DNA from: Flavobacterium sp. MedPE-SWcel
GTDB taxonomy: Bacteria > Bacteroidota > Bacteroidia > Flavobacteriales > Flavobacteriaceae
Length of the DNA: 64,000 bases
Assembly (NCBI GenBank): GCA_001874325.1
Contig: MPCW01000006.1
Location: forward strand, 62,001 to 126,000
Reading direction: 5' to 3'
The first letter of the stretch is position 1. Each line of letters begins with the position of its first letter. Made by a program: the position numbers and the translations under genes. This document shows positions 18,405 through 26,633 of the stretch, one piece after another. The notes under the pieces were generated by a model. The model had not been told where the DNA came from and searched no databases. It saw nothing but the letters and a program-made list of their open reading frames with translations.

Positions 18405-19890
18405 ACCACTGTTTTACATCATTTGCAGGTATTTGTGAATCATTTTTATGTACAAATTCATTTGTTGATTTGTTATATACATAATCATCTCCCCACTGCT
18501 CATGATTAGCTGCAACTTCTTTTATACTATTACAAACATATTGTATCTCTTCACTAGTAGTGGTTGGATGAATTGACATTCTTATCCAACCTGGCTTTTG
18601 AATAAGATCTCCTTCTGTAATTTTATTAGTAAGGTAATTCGATTTTTCTTCGTCAACGTGTAATAAATAATGCCCGTAAGTACCTGCACAACTACAACCT
18701 CCACGAGTTTGTACTCCAAATTTATCGTTAAGTAACTTAACCCCTAAATTAAAGTGTAAATTATCTACAAAGAAGGAAATAACCCCTAGCCTGTTATGGT
18801 GTTGTGGTGCAAGAATATTAATATTCGATACTTCGCCTAGCTCAGCAAAAATATAATCAACAAGCTCTTTTTCTCGTTGTAAAATATTAGAAACCCCCAT
18901 TTGTTCCTTTAACTTTACTGCTAAAGCTATTTTTATCACCTGAAGGAAACCTGGTGTACCACCATCTTCACGCTCTTCTATATTATCAAAATATTTATGC
19001 TCACCCCAAGGGTTTGTCCAGCTTACTGTACCTCCTCCTGGATGATCAGGTACCATATTGTTATATAGTTTTTTATTAAAAACTAGAACTCCTGATGTAC
19101 CAGGACCTCCTAAAAATTTATGTGGTGAAAAGAAAACAGCATCAAGTGCTGCCTCTTCATCCTCTGGATGCATATCTATAGCTACATAAGGTGCTGAACA
19201 AGCAAAATCTACAAAACAAACACCATTGTGTTGGTGCATTAATTTTGCAATTTCATGATAAGGTGTTTTAATACCTGTAACATTTGAACATGATGTAACC
19301 GAAGCAATCTTTAATGTATGATCTTTATGTTGTTCTAATAACTCTTTAAAACTATCAAAACATATAAGTCCTTCTGGGCAAGCTGGTATTACAATTACTT
19401 TAGCAATTGTTTCTAACCATGATGTTTGATTAGAATGATGTTCCATATGAGTTACAAACACTATTGGTCTTTTCTCTTCTGGTATAGTAGTGTGCTCTTT
19501 TAAGTTCTCAGGTACTTTAAGTCCTAATATTCTTTGGAATTTATTTATAACCCCTGTCATCCCTGTACCATCAGTAATCAATACATCATCAGTCCCAGCA
19601 TTTACGTGGTCTTTTATAATATGACGTGCTTCATGGTAAGCATTTGTCATAGCAGTACCTGATACTGTTGTTTCAGTATGTGTATTAGCTACAAAAGGAC
19701 CAAAATCGTTAATTATTTTTTCTTCTATAGGTCGATATAATCTTCCACTAGCAGTCCAATCAGTATATATAATTTTTTGTTCGCCATAAGGCGATTCAAA
19801 TTCTTGATCTATACCAATAATATTCTGTCTGAATTTATCAAAATAACGCTCTAATGCTGTAGTAGCGATAGTAGTATCTGCTTGTAACAT
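18394..19890 (-). CDS. Class V aminotransferase-fold PLP enzyme (cysteine desulfurase-like)
   Basis: 498 residues. The PLP lysine lies in FFSPHKFLGGPGTSG, the cofactor phosphate region near MEHHSNQTSW, and CFVDFACSAPY contains the aspartate stacking on PLP. A C-terminal loop TRGGCSCAGTYGHYLL has cysteines where SufS/CsdA carry the persulfide cysteine, so desulfurase-like chemistry is possible. It is longer than SufS (about 410), and a role such as selenocysteine lyase, isopenicillin N epimerase-like or another sulfur transfer cannot be excluded. No suf or isc genes are nearby. Confidence 0.8.
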   Translation of the reverse strand: MLQADTTIATTALERYFDKFRQNIIGIDQEFESPYGEQKIIYTDWTASGRLYRPIEEKIINDFGPFVANTHTETTVSGTAMTNAYHEARHIIKDHVNAGTDDVLITDGTGMTGVINKFQRILGLKVPENLKEHTTIPEEKRPIVFVTHMEHHSNQTSWLETIAKVIVIPACPEGLICFDSFKELLEQHKDHTLKIASVTSCSNVTGIKTPYHEIAKLMHQHNGVCFVDFACSAPYVAIDMHPEDEEAALDAVFFSPHKFLGGPGTSGVLVFNKKLYNNMVPDHPGGGTVSWTNPWGEHKYFDNIEEREDGGTPGFLQVIKIALAVKLKEQMGVSNILQREKELVDYIFAELGEVSNINILAPQHHNRLGVISFFVDNLHFNLGVKLLNDKFGVQTRGGCSCAGTYGHYLLHVDEEKSNYLTNKITEGDLIQKPGWIRMSIHPTTTSEEIQYVCNSIKEVAANHEQWGDDYVYNKSTNEFVHKNDSQIPANDVKQWFNL

Positions 19891-20067
19891 ATTTTTTTGT
19901 ATTAAAACATTGCAAATTTAGCAAAATTACAACGATATAGCTTTTATATTACCTCTGTATTTAAAGGTTATAACAAACATAGCTCTTAGAACGGAAAAGT
20001 ATAACAATTATCGACTAGAAACATCAGTTTACTTCAACCTACTACTCTTTTTTAAAGTGGTTATAGT

Positions 20068-20075
20068 ACCTTTGT
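20068..20075 (+). promoter_or_regulatory. -7 element of the prmA-clpS unit
   Basis: TACCTTTG, 15 nt before the prmA ATG at 20091. The remaining 19891-20060 gap between divergent genes shows nothing else clear. Confidence 0.6.
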
Positions 20076-20090
20076 GAAAATTTTAAAAAT

Positions 20091-20924
20091 ATGTCTGGTA
20101 TATATATAGGGTATCATTTTACTGTAGAACCTAAAGAGCCTGGAGTTGAAATATTAATTGCTCAACTCGGCGAAACTCCTTTTGAAAGCTTTATAGAAAC
20201 CGAATCTGGTTTCTCTGCTTATATACAAAAGGAATTATGGTATGAAGATATTCTAAACGATATACAGTTACTGCAATCTGATGCATTTGTGGTTAAGTAT
20301 ACTCTTGAAGAAATCGAGCAAGTAAACTGGAATCAGGAATGGGAGAAGAACTTTGAACCTATAATGGTAGATAACGCTTGTTATGTACGTGCTCCATTTC
20401 ATGAAAAGAAAGATGTAGAATATGACATTGTTATTGAACCTAAAATGAGTTTTGGTACTGGTCATCATGAAACTACACACATGATGATACAACATTTACT
20501 AGAGACAGATTTGAAAGGTAAAAAAACACTCGATATGGGTTGCGGTACTGCCATACTTGCTATACTTACCGAGATGAAAGGGGCAAAACCTATAGATGCT
20601 ATTGATATAGACAACTGGTGTCACCTTAACTCTATTGAAAATGCTGAACGTAATAACTGTAATAACATTAGTGTTTATGAAGGTGATGCAGCTTTACTTA
20701 AAGGTAAAAAATATGATGTTATTATTGCGAACATCAATCGTAATATATTATTAAACGACATGCAACAATACGTAGATTGTCTTAACCCTAATGGAACATT
20801 ATTTTTAAGTGGTTTCTATGAAGAAGATATTCCAACTATTGATGCTTCATGTACCAAAAAAGGGTTAAAGTTTATAAAAAAACAACAACGTAACAATTGG
20901 GTTGCGCTAAAATATATAAATTAG
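20091..20924 (+). CDS. prmA: Ribosomal protein L11 methyltransferase
   Basis: 277 residues. The N-terminal substrate-recognition domain contains NWNQEWEKNFEP, followed by the PrmA hallmark MSFGTGHHETT (residues about 120-135) and the SAM motif LDMGCGTAILAI. NINRNILLNDM replaces the catalytic NIL-type loop. It trimethylates ribosomal protein L11 lysines and the N-terminus. It is co-directional with clpS 24 nt downstream, an arrangement found in many Bacteroidota. Confidence 0.93.
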   Translation: MSGIYIGYHFTVEPKEPGVEILIAQLGETPFESFIETESGFSAYIQKELWYEDILNDIQLLQSDAFVVKYTLEEIEQVNWNQEWEKNFEPIMVDNACYVRAPFHEKKDVEYDIVIEPKMSFGTGHHETTHMMIQHLLETDLKGKKTLDMGCGTAILAILTEMKGAKPIDAIDIDNWCHLNSIENAERNNCNNISVYEGDAALLKGKKYDVIIANINRNILLNDMQQYVDCLNPNGTLFLSGFYEEDIPTIDASCTKKGLKFIKKQQRNNWVALKYIN

Positions 20925-20948
20925 CATTTTAGAATTAATTATCGAAGT

Positions 20949-21224
20949 ATGAGTACAAAAGAAAAGGGTTTAGAAGAAGTGATGTTTGAAGAAAGTGTTT
21001 CTTTAAACAATGAGATTGTATTGTATAATGATGAAGTAAATACTTTTGATCATGTAATTGATACACTTGTAAGAGTATGCGACCATATGCCTGAACAAGC
21101 AGAACAATGTTCGCTTATTGTGCATTACAATGGTAAATGTACTGTTAAGACAGGTGAATATAAGGACTTGAAACCACAATGCAGCCAACTGCTCGAAGCA
21201 GGACTTAGCGCAGAAATAGTTTAA
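20949..21224 (+). CDS. clpS: ATP-dependent Clp protease adaptor ClpS
   Basis: 91 residues. The N-degron-binding core is seen as IVLYNDEVNTFDHVI, with the following helix and CSLIVHYNGKCTVKTGEY strand segment. ClpS delivers N-end-rule substrates to ClpAP/ClpCP. It is probably co-transcribed with prmA and ends at the hairpin terminator 21228-21260. Confidence 0.92.
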   Translation: MSTKEKGLEEVMFEESVSLNNEIVLYNDEVNTFDHVIDTLVRVCDHMPEQAEQCSLIVHYNGKCTVKTGEYKDLKPQCSQLLEAGLSAEIV

Positions 21225-21227
21225 AAT

Positions 21228-21260
21228 AAAAAAGGGAGGCTTATTAAGCCTCCCTTTTTT
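21228..21260. terminator. Bidirectional terminator between clpS and the lipoprotein gene
   Basis: 15-bp arms (21228-21242 and 21246-21260) with core GGGAGGCTT/AAGCCTCCC and ATT loop, flanked by A- and T-tracts. It overlaps the very end of the convergent gene. Confidence 0.88.
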
Positions 21261-21999
21261 ATTTTTTCTCTACAAATTGCAAAGCCTTAGCCGTAATAAT
21301 TCCATTAAATAACTTTGTATTATTATTTTTCAAGTCTTCCATCAAATATTCAGGAAGTATTTCCTCTAACAATTTACTATCAGAACCATAATACAAAACC
21401 ATATTATGATTCTCTGTTAGATTTTCATAATAAATAGGGATCTTTCCAAAACTAGAATTGATTTCTTTTATTATTGGAAAGTTTATTATTGTTTTAAATG
21501 TTTTTGATTCCCCTGAGTGAAGTATAAATATCCCTTTAACATATTTATCTATTTGACTCCAATTATAAGTTTCTTTGAAACCTATTAATCTCTCCTTTTC
21601 ACTACGAATACTATCTTTATATACAAAATACTCTAAATTACAACCTGTACATTTATCCTCTATAAATGTAACTAAGGGGTTAGAAAAGGTTATCGATTTA
21701 TTTGTTTCATCATTTATATTAAAACTAATCCCATCTATATCCTTCATAAGTTCAACAGAAGGGTAAATTTCATCCGAATTAACAATAAAGGCTAAATTCT
21801 CCTTTGTATTATTTATTAATCTGTAAGTAATAATATTTTGAGAGTTCTTTCTACTTTTCTCAGACTTATACCGATACTCATCACTATTTCCTGAATAATA
21901 TACTTCAGTATTCAACACTTCAAGTTTTACACTATCAACTTGTTTACTAGCACAACTCACAAGTAAAATAAATACAACTCCTGAGAATATTATCTTCAT
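21259..21999 (-). CDS. Lipoprotein of unknown function in the YeeE/YedE operon
   Basis: I place the start at 21999 (MKIIFSGVVFILLVSCAS), giving 246 residues with a lipobox cysteine at the end of a short signal. An upstream in-frame start would overlap the preceding gene. The mature part is mostly beta-strand-like (ITYRLINNTKENLAFIVN, SGESKTFKTIINFP), reminiscent of an immunoglobulin-like domain, and has a CTGC pair around the middle. I do not recognise the family. It starts 10 nt after the stop of the YeeE-half gene 22010-22423 and so is likely the last gene of that operon, but a role in sulfur handling is only suggested by position. Confidence 0.75.
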   Translation of the reverse strand: MKIIFSGVVFILLVSCASKQVDSVKLEVLNTEVYYSGNSDEYRYKSEKSRKNSQNIITYRLINNTKENLAFIVNSDEIYPSVELMKDIDGISFNINDETNKSITFSNPLVTFIEDKCTGCNLEYFVYKDSIRSEKERLIGFKETYNWSQIDKYVKGIFILHSGESKTFKTIINFPIIKEINSSFGKIPIYYENLTENHNMVLYYGSDSKLLEEILPEYLMEDLKNNNTKLFNGIITAKALQFVEKK

Positions 22000-22009
22000 T
22001 ATTAAAGTA

Positions 22010-22423
22010 TTAATGCGGTAATTTATCTTTCGATACTCCATATAAATAAGTCCCTACTAAGGCACCTAAAAGCACTACACCTATACCCCAAAAACCTGCT
22101 CCTACTAATATATACATTGGTCCTGGACAAGTACCTACAAGCCCCCAACCTAAACCAAAAAGTATACCCCCTACTATATAGTTAGTAAATCCTTTTTCCT
22201 TATCGGCTATAGTAATTGTTTTACCTGTAATATCTTTTACTTTACCTCTCTTCATCAACTGTACCCCTACTACACCTACAACAACGGCTGTCATTATAAT
22301 TCCAAACATATGAAAGGACTGGAAGTGGAACATTTCGTAAATACGGTACCAAGAAACTGCCTCTGATTTAGTTAGTACTATCCCGAAAACTAAACCTACT
22401 AATAAAAATTTTATAAACTTCAT
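22010..22423 (-). CDS. YeeE/YedE (DUF6691) sulfur transporter family half-protein
   Basis: 137 residues with four membrane segments. The hallmark is GWGLVGTCPGPMYILVG, containing the conserved cysteine proposed to relay persulfide or thiosulfate in YeeE-type channels. It pairs with the upstream 192-residue gene (12 nt apart), the two together equalling one full-length YeeE/YedE protein. Probably transports thiosulfate or a related sulfur species across the inner membrane. That substrate is inferred from the family. Confidence 0.88.
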   Translation of the reverse strand: MKFIKFLLVGLVFGIVLTKSEAVSWYRIYEMFHFQSFHMFGIIMTAVVVGVVGVQLMKRGKVKDITGKTITIADKEKGFTNYIVGGILFGLGWGLVGTCPGPMYILVGAGFWGIGVVLLGALVGTYLYGVSKDKLPH

Positions 22424-22435
22424 AACTTGAATCTC

Positions 22436-23014
22436 TTAATTGAAAAATAATGGTAATAATAACCACGACATAATTAAACCTCCTATAAAAAAGCCGATAA
22501 CTGCTATTAACGATGGTAACTGTAAATTACTAAGCCCACTAATAGCATGCCCTGATGTACAACCACCGCCATAACGTGTACCAAAACCCACTAATAAACC
22601 ACCAAATAACAATATTGCTAATATTTTAGGCGACTTTAAAGCATCCTCTCCTACTATAGCGTCTGGTAAAAGTTTACCCTCTGGTGGCTCTATGTTTAAT
22701 TCTTGTAGTTCTATTACTGTTTGTGGGTTAAGGTTTACTCCACTCCCATCACTTAGATAATGTGTAGCAATATAACCTCCTAACATAGCACCTAGTACAA
22801 CAACAAGGTTCCAACGTTGACTTTTCCAATCGAATTGAAAAAACTTCACATTCTTACCTGCTCCAAAAGCAGAGCATACTGTTCGTAAATTGGACGACAT
22901 ACCGAAGCTTTTACCAAAATAAATAAGCAAGAGCATTATTCCTCCAATTAATAGCCCCGAAATATACCAAGGCCAAGTGCCATAAAAACTATACATATCT
23001 AAAAATTTTTCCAA
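22436..23014 (-). CDS. YeeE/YedE thiosulfate transporter family protein
   Basis: 192 residues with four to five membrane segments. The hallmark GFGTRYGGGCTSGHAISGLS contains the conserved cysteine of the SoxT/YeeE family, and a second cysteine sits in LRTVCSAFGAGK. It is the first gene of a three-gene unit with 22010-22423 and the lipoprotein. In many Bacteroidota this pair is adjacent to a persulfide dioxygenase-rhodanese gene, and here that gene lies 9 kb away at 12045. Confidence 0.88.
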   Translation of the reverse strand: MEKFLDMYSFYGTWPWYISGLLIGGIMLLLIYFGKSFGMSSNLRTVCSAFGAGKNVKFFQFDWKSQRWNLVVVLGAMLGGYIATHYLSDGSGVNLNPQTVIELQELNIEPPEGKLLPDAIVGEDALKSPKILAILLFGGLLVGFGTRYGGGCTSGHAISGLSNLQLPSLIAVIGFFIGGLIMSWLLLPLFFN

Positions 23015-23112
23015 AAATAGGAAATATAGATTATAGATAGTCCTAATTCTAACGATATTCGTAAACTAACATTACTTGTAATGTTTAAGGGAATAGTAAT
23101 TGTTTATTTTTA

Positions 23113-23120
23113 TAACTTTG
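23113..23120 (+). promoter_or_regulatory. -7 element of the lipoprotein-kdsA unit
   Basis: TAACTTTG, 19 nt upstream of the ATG at 23140. No well-spaced -33 element was seen. Confidence 0.5.
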
Positions 23121-23139
23121 ATTTATCCATATTTTTATT

Positions 23140-23598
23140 ATGAAAAAGAAATTACTTCCATACTTCCTTATTATAGCACTATCAACATCATGTATTAGTA
23201 CTCGTCTTACTATAAAAAACATAGATGATTTTGCTCTTGTCCCTCCGCTATCAAAAGAAAAAACATTTATACTTACCGAAATAAGTAGTGATGACAAATA
23301 TGGTTATGATCCTGATTACCCAGTAAACTTAGGTTATTTACCCATCAGAAATGCTGTAATAAATGTCAAGCGCTACTTTGGAGCACTTTCTGGGCCTGAA
23401 GGACAAGCCATCACGTATAAACTTGTAGATAGTTGCTGCCCTTTCCCTTCTAGTAAAAATAATATGGGTGCTGGTATACTCGATATTTATGAAATAAACT
23501 GGGAAGGTCTTACGGAACCTAAACGTATTCATATCAACCTATATGAAAGAGGAAAGGTTATAGCTCCTCTAGGCCTTGGCATCAAGAAGATACTATAA
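23140..23598 (+). CDS. Small lipoprotein of unknown function upstream of kdsA
   Basis: 152 residues with a lipoprotein signal (MKKKLLPYFLIIALSTSCIS). The mature protein contains a SCCPFPSS cysteine pair and a DKYGYDPDYPVNLGY segment. I recall similar flavobacterial lipoproteins sitting next to kdsA and sometimes being named as the aldolase itself, but this sequence has no TIM-barrel features and cannot be an enzyme of that kind. It lies 60 nt upstream of kdsA on the same strand, so a role in LPS/Kdo biology is possible but unproven. Confidence 0.8.
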   Translation: MKKKLLPYFLIIALSTSCISTRLTIKNIDDFALVPPLSKEKTFILTEISSDDKYGYDPDYPVNLGYLPIRNAVINVKRYFGALSGPEGQAITYKLVDSCCPFPSSKNNMGAGILDIYEINWEGLTEPKRIHINLYERGKVIAPLGLGIKKIL

Positions 23599-23658
23599 GA
23601 TTACTATTAGAAAAACGTTTTTATACGTATCTTCGCACCTCCTAATTAAACCACACAA

Positions 23659-24477
23659 ATGAATATAAAAAATATACCACAAATAAAGCATACGGATAGT
23701 GGAAATTTCTTTTTACTTGCAGGTCCTTGTGCTATTGAAGGGGAAGATATGGCTATGCGTATAGCTGAAACACTTGTTACAGTTACTGATAAATTACAGA
23801 TCCCTTTTGTTTTTAAAGGCTCATTTAAAAAAGCAAACAGATCGCGTATTGATAGTTTTACAGGTATTGGTGATGAAAAAGCCTTAAAAATATTAGAAAA
23901 AGTATCTAAAAATTTTGGAGTACCTACCGTTACAGATATCCATACTAATGAAGATGCTACAATGGCTGCACAATATGTAGATATACTACAAATACCTGCT
24001 TTTTTAGTTCGTCAAACAGATCTTGTAGTAGCTGCTGCTAATACTGGCAAAGTAGTAAACTTGAAAAAAGGACAATTTATGAGTCCTGAGAGTATGAAAC
24101 ATGCTGTACAAAAAGTATTAGATTGTAATAACAAAAATGTAATGGTAACCGATCGTGGTACTATGTTTGGCTACCAAGATATGATTGTAGATTATAGAGG
24201 TATACCAACTATGCAAGATTTTGCCTCTACAGTACTAGATGTTACACACTCATTACAACAGCCTAACCAAACTATAGGTGTTACTGGTGGTAGACCTGAC
24301 ATGATAGAAACAGTTGCAAAAGCAGGAATTGCTGTAGGTGTGGATGGGATTTTTATAGAAACTCATTTTGACCCAGCAAATGCAAAAAGTGATGGTGCTA
24401 ATATGCTACACCTAGACTACTTTGAAAGCCTTATGCAAAAATTAGTAGCTATCAGAAAAACAGTAAATCAATTTTAA
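23659..24477 (+). CDS. kdsA: 3-Deoxy-8-phosphooctulonate synthase (Kdo-8-P synthase)
   Basis: 272 residues of the DAHP/Kdo8P synthase TIM barrel: LAGPCAIEGED near the N-terminus, FKGSFKKANRSRIDSF, TDIHTNEDAT, TDRGTMFGYQDMIVD, and GVTGGRPDMIET. It condenses arabinose-5-phosphate with phosphoenolpyruvate for the Kdo unit of LPS. Asparagine (KANRS) where the metal-dependent class has cysteine puts it in the metal-independent class. Confidence 0.96.
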   Translation: MNIKNIPQIKHTDSGNFFLLAGPCAIEGEDMAMRIAETLVTVTDKLQIPFVFKGSFKKANRSRIDSFTGIGDEKALKILEKVSKNFGVPTVTDIHTNEDATMAAQYVDILQIPAFLVRQTDLVVAAANTGKVVNLKKGQFMSPESMKHAVQKVLDCNNKNVMVTDRGTMFGYQDMIVDYRGIPTMQDFASTVLDVTHSLQQPNQTIGVTGGRPDMIETVAKAGIAVGVDGIFIETHFDPANAKSDGANMLHLDYFESLMQKLVAIRKTVNQF

Positions 24478-24497
24478 TATTAAATAGTTAATACACA

Positions 24498-25358
24498 GTG
24501 AAACAACCGTTTTTATGGGTTGTACTATCTTTTTGTTTTTTTTCACAGTACAGCGTTGCCCAAGAAGAGGCAATTAAAGCAGAAAAATACACCGCACACA
24601 ATAAAGGTAAATTTTATGTTTATTGGGGAGGGAATAGAGAAAGCTATTCAAAGTCTGATATCAATTTTAAAGGTGATGGATATAACTTCACTTTACATGA
24701 TGTTCAAGCTAGTGACAAGCCAAAAGGTTGGCATGTAGATTATATTAATCCTGCACGAATGACTATTCCGCAAACAAACTTGCGTGTTGGTTATTTTATA
24801 TCTGATCATTATAATGTTTCATTAGGTATCGACCACATGAAGTATGTAATGGATCAAAATCAAATAGCTCGTATTAATGGTTATATTGGTTTACCTGATG
24901 GCGAAGAAGGTGCTGCATATAATAGAACTTATAATAACGAACCTATCCAACTTACCGAAGACTTTCTTAGTTTTGAGCATACTGATGGATTAAACTACAT
25001 TAATGCTGAAATTTCGAGAGTAGATGATGTCTCTAGATACCTTTTTATTACCGATACTGATGTTATACAAATAAACTTAACCGAAGGTATTGGTGGTGGT
25101 GTAATATACCCTAAAACTAATGCTAAGTTATTAGGTAAAGAAAGACATGATGATTTTCATATCTCTGGTTACGGAGTTTCTGCAAAAGCAGGTTTAAATA
25201 TTACATTTTTAAAGTACTTCTTTATTCAAGCTGAATTAAAGGGTGGTTATATAAACATGAACAATATTCGTACTACTAACTCTAGTAGTGATAGTGCCTC
25301 ACAACATTTTACTTTTTTTGAAAGAGTTATAGCCGTTGGTGGTATTTTCAGATTATAA
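24498..25358 (+). CDS. Outer-membrane beta-barrel protein of unknown function
   Basis: 286 residues starting at GTG 24498, because a stop codon lies three codons upstream and the signal peptide (MKQPFLWVVLSFCFFSQYSVAQ) begins there. The rest alternates polar and aromatic residues as in a porin-like barrel (FYVYWGGNRESYSKS, RVGYFISDHYNVSLGID) and ends with VIAVGGIFRL, with a hydrophobic C-terminal strand ending in Leu. No specific family was recognised. It lies 20 nt downstream of kdsA, so it may be in the same transcript, and a terminator follows at 25381. Confidence 0.75.
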   Translation: MKQPFLWVVLSFCFFSQYSVAQEEAIKAEKYTAHNKGKFYVYWGGNRESYSKSDINFKGDGYNFTLHDVQASDKPKGWHVDYINPARMTIPQTNLRVGYFISDHYNVSLGIDHMKYVMDQNQIARINGYIGLPDGEEGAAYNRTYNNEPIQLTEDFLSFEHTDGLNYINAEISRVDDVSRYLFITDTDVIQINLTEGIGGGVIYPKTNAKLLGKERHDDFHISGYGVSAKAGLNITFLKYFFIQAELKGGYINMNNIRTTNSSSDSASQHFTFFERVIAVGGIFRL

Positions 25359-25380
25359 AAAAATAGAGTAATTGTAATAT

Positions 25381-25406
25381 AAAAAAGAGTCTTAGGGCTC
25401 TTTTTT
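25381..25406 (+). terminator. Rho-independent terminator after the barrel protein gene
   Basis: Arms AAAAAAGAG and CTCTTTTTT (25381-25389 and 25398-25406) with an 8-nt loop and T-tract. Confidence 0.75.
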
Positions 25407-25459
25407 ATTTCTTTTAAAAATAAGATTATAAATATTTGGCTAACAGAAAGAAATAAACT

Positions 25460-25478
25460 TACTTTGTACCTCAAAGTA
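25460..25478 (+). promoter_or_regulatory. Operator 1: perfect palindrome TACTTTG-N5-CAAAGTA
   Basis: TACTTTG TACCT CAAAGTA with 7-bp perfect arms, ending 8 nt before the ATG of the membrane-protein/winged-helix-regulator operon. The left arm coincides with a near-consensus -7 element (TTACTTTG), so binding here should block transcription. Related palindromes occur at 26416 and 26592. Confidence 0.7.
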
Positions 25479-25486
25479 CTTTACGA

Positions 25487-26098
25487 ATGAAAAAAGACTA
25501 TTTAAAAGACATAGAGGATATTAAAATGATGATGAATAAATCATCTCAATTTCTATCGCTAAGTGGACTTTCTGGTATAATGGCGGGTATTTATGCCCTT
25601 GCAGGTGCAATTGCCTCAAAGTATATCTATAATCTTAACTATGGTAGTTATATTACATTAGAGAGTACTTCTTTTAAAGCTATTGTAGGTATTGCCATGT
25701 TAGTATTACTACTATCTGTATTAACAGCTTATGTGCTAACTGCTGTTAAAACAAAAAAACGTGGTGAAACAGTATGGAATAGTACTTCTAAAAGGTTACT
25801 AATCAACTTTCTAATCCCATTAATAACAGGTGGTATATTTATACTATTATTACTGAAAAATAGATATTACGGACTTATATCTCCCGTAACACTTATTTTT
25901 TATGGACTGGCGTGTGTAAATGCTAGTAAATATACATTAAGAGATGTACGATACTTAGGCATCACTATTATAATTATAGGCCTACTAGCCACTATGATTA
26001 TGGGCTATGGTCTTGAGTTCTGGGCATTAGGCTTTGGTGTATGCCATATATTATATGGTAGTATTATGTATTTTAAATATGATCGAAAAGAACAGTAG
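25487..26098 (+). CDS. Integral membrane protein co-encoded with a winged-helix regulator
   Basis: 203 residues. A short amphipathic N-terminus (DYLKDIEDIKMMMNKSSQFL) is followed by about six membrane segments, without recognisable catalytic motifs. It shares a 1-nt stop/start overlap (TAGTG) with the regulator gene, and such pairs are common in Flavobacteriia next to creD. Function unknown. It could sense membrane or envelope state and signal to the regulator, but that is speculative. Confidence 0.85.
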   Translation: MKKDYLKDIEDIKMMMNKSSQFLSLSGLSGIMAGIYALAGAIASKYIYNLNYGSYITLESTSFKAIVGIAMLVLLLSVLTAYVLTAVKTKKRGETVWNSTSKRLLINFLIPLITGGIFILLLLKNRYYGLISPVTLIFYGLACVNASKYTLRDVRYLGITIIIIGLLATMIMGYGLEFWALGFGVCHILYGSIMYFKYDRKEQ

Positions 26099-26394
26099 TG
26101 GAAAAAAATATACTGCAACATATAAACAAAGCTTTTGATCATCGTATACGTTTAGGTATTATGAGTACTCTTATGGTAAACGAATATGCCGATTTTACAA
26201 CACTTAAAGAATTACTTGGTGCTACCGATGGTAACTTGGCAAGTCATGCAAAAGCGCTTGAAGCAGAGAAATATATCCAAATTGAAAAACAATTTATAGG
26301 AAAGAAACCTAATACTCGCTATGTAATGACCAAAGAAGGAAAAAAAGCCTTTAAAAACCATATTAATGCTCTCGAAAAACTAATAAAAGGTTAA
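26098..26394 (+). CDS. Winged-helix transcriptional regulator (HTH_34-like, MarR/ArsR superfamily)
   Basis: 98 residues beginning at GTG 26098 which overlaps the preceding TAG. It is a single winged-helix domain: IRLGIMSTLMVNEYADF, TTLKELLGATDGNLASHAKALEAEKYI (helix-turn-helix) and the wing KKPNTRYVMTKEGKKAF. Regulators of this type repress small envelope-related operons. Three CTTTG-N5-CAAAG-like palindromes in front of its own operon and the creD operon are its probable targets. Confidence 0.88.
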   Translation: MEKNILQHINKAFDHRIRLGIMSTLMVNEYADFTTLKELLGATDGNLASHAKALEAEKYIQIEKQFIGKKPNTRYVMTKEGKKAFKNHINALEKLIKG

Positions 26395-26415
26395 TTCTAT
26401 TTTTTTATATATCAA

Positions 26416-26430
26416 CTTTGAAATACAAAG
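26416..26430 (+). promoter_or_regulatory. Operator 2: CTTTG-N5-CAAAG
   Basis: CTTTG AAATA CAAAG, with perfect 5-bp arms, 22 nt downstream of the regulator stop and 29 nt upstream of the small open frame at 26459. Same architecture as operator 1. Confidence 0.6.
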
Positions 26431-26458
26431 AACTTTTAAATAACATAAACAAAATTTA

Positions 26459-26557
26459 ATGTCAAATGCCTCCTCTATAATTGTCGACTTCATCCAACTA
26501 AAAAAGATAAACCTTATAGTAATAATAAACTGTTATTCACTGTTGGAGGCATATTGA
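26459..26557 (+). CDS. Possible 32-residue small protein (uncertain)
   Basis: ATG at 26459 to TGA at 26555-26557, encoding MSNASSIIVDFIQLKK and a hydrophobic tail (INLIVIINCYSLLEAY). It lies in the 239-nt gap between the regulator and the creD operon, behind operator 2. Near its ends are inverted 8-mers ATGCCTCC (26466-26473) and GGAGGCAT (26545-26552). It may be a real micropeptide, a fragment of an older gene, or chance. Confidence 0.25.
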   Translation: MSNASSIIVDFIQLKKINLIVIINCYSLLEAY

Positions 26558-26591
26558 TATTATTAAATAGTCTAAAAAAATTTAAATATAA

Positions 26592-26608
26592 ACTTTGAAT
26601 TTTAAAGT
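26592..26608 (+). promoter_or_regulatory. Operator 3: ACTTTG-N5-TAAAGT in front of the creD operon
   Basis: ACTTTG AATTT TAAAGT, one mismatched pair, 25 nt before the ATG at 26634. The following TAATTTG resembles a -7 element. Third member of the operator set with 25460 and 26416. Confidence 0.6.
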
Positions 26609-26633
26609 AATTTGAAAAATTAAAAAACAAATT

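Noticed and set aside
23140..23598. Kdo-8-phosphate synthase paralogue
   Set aside because: Too short, with a lipoprotein signal and none of the TIM-barrel motifs. The real kdsA is the next gene.
26459..26557. Inverted 8-mers ATGCCTCC/GGAGGCAT as a terminator or attachment site
   Set aside because: The loop of 71 nt is too long for a terminator, no T-run follows, and no integrase or tRNA end is near.
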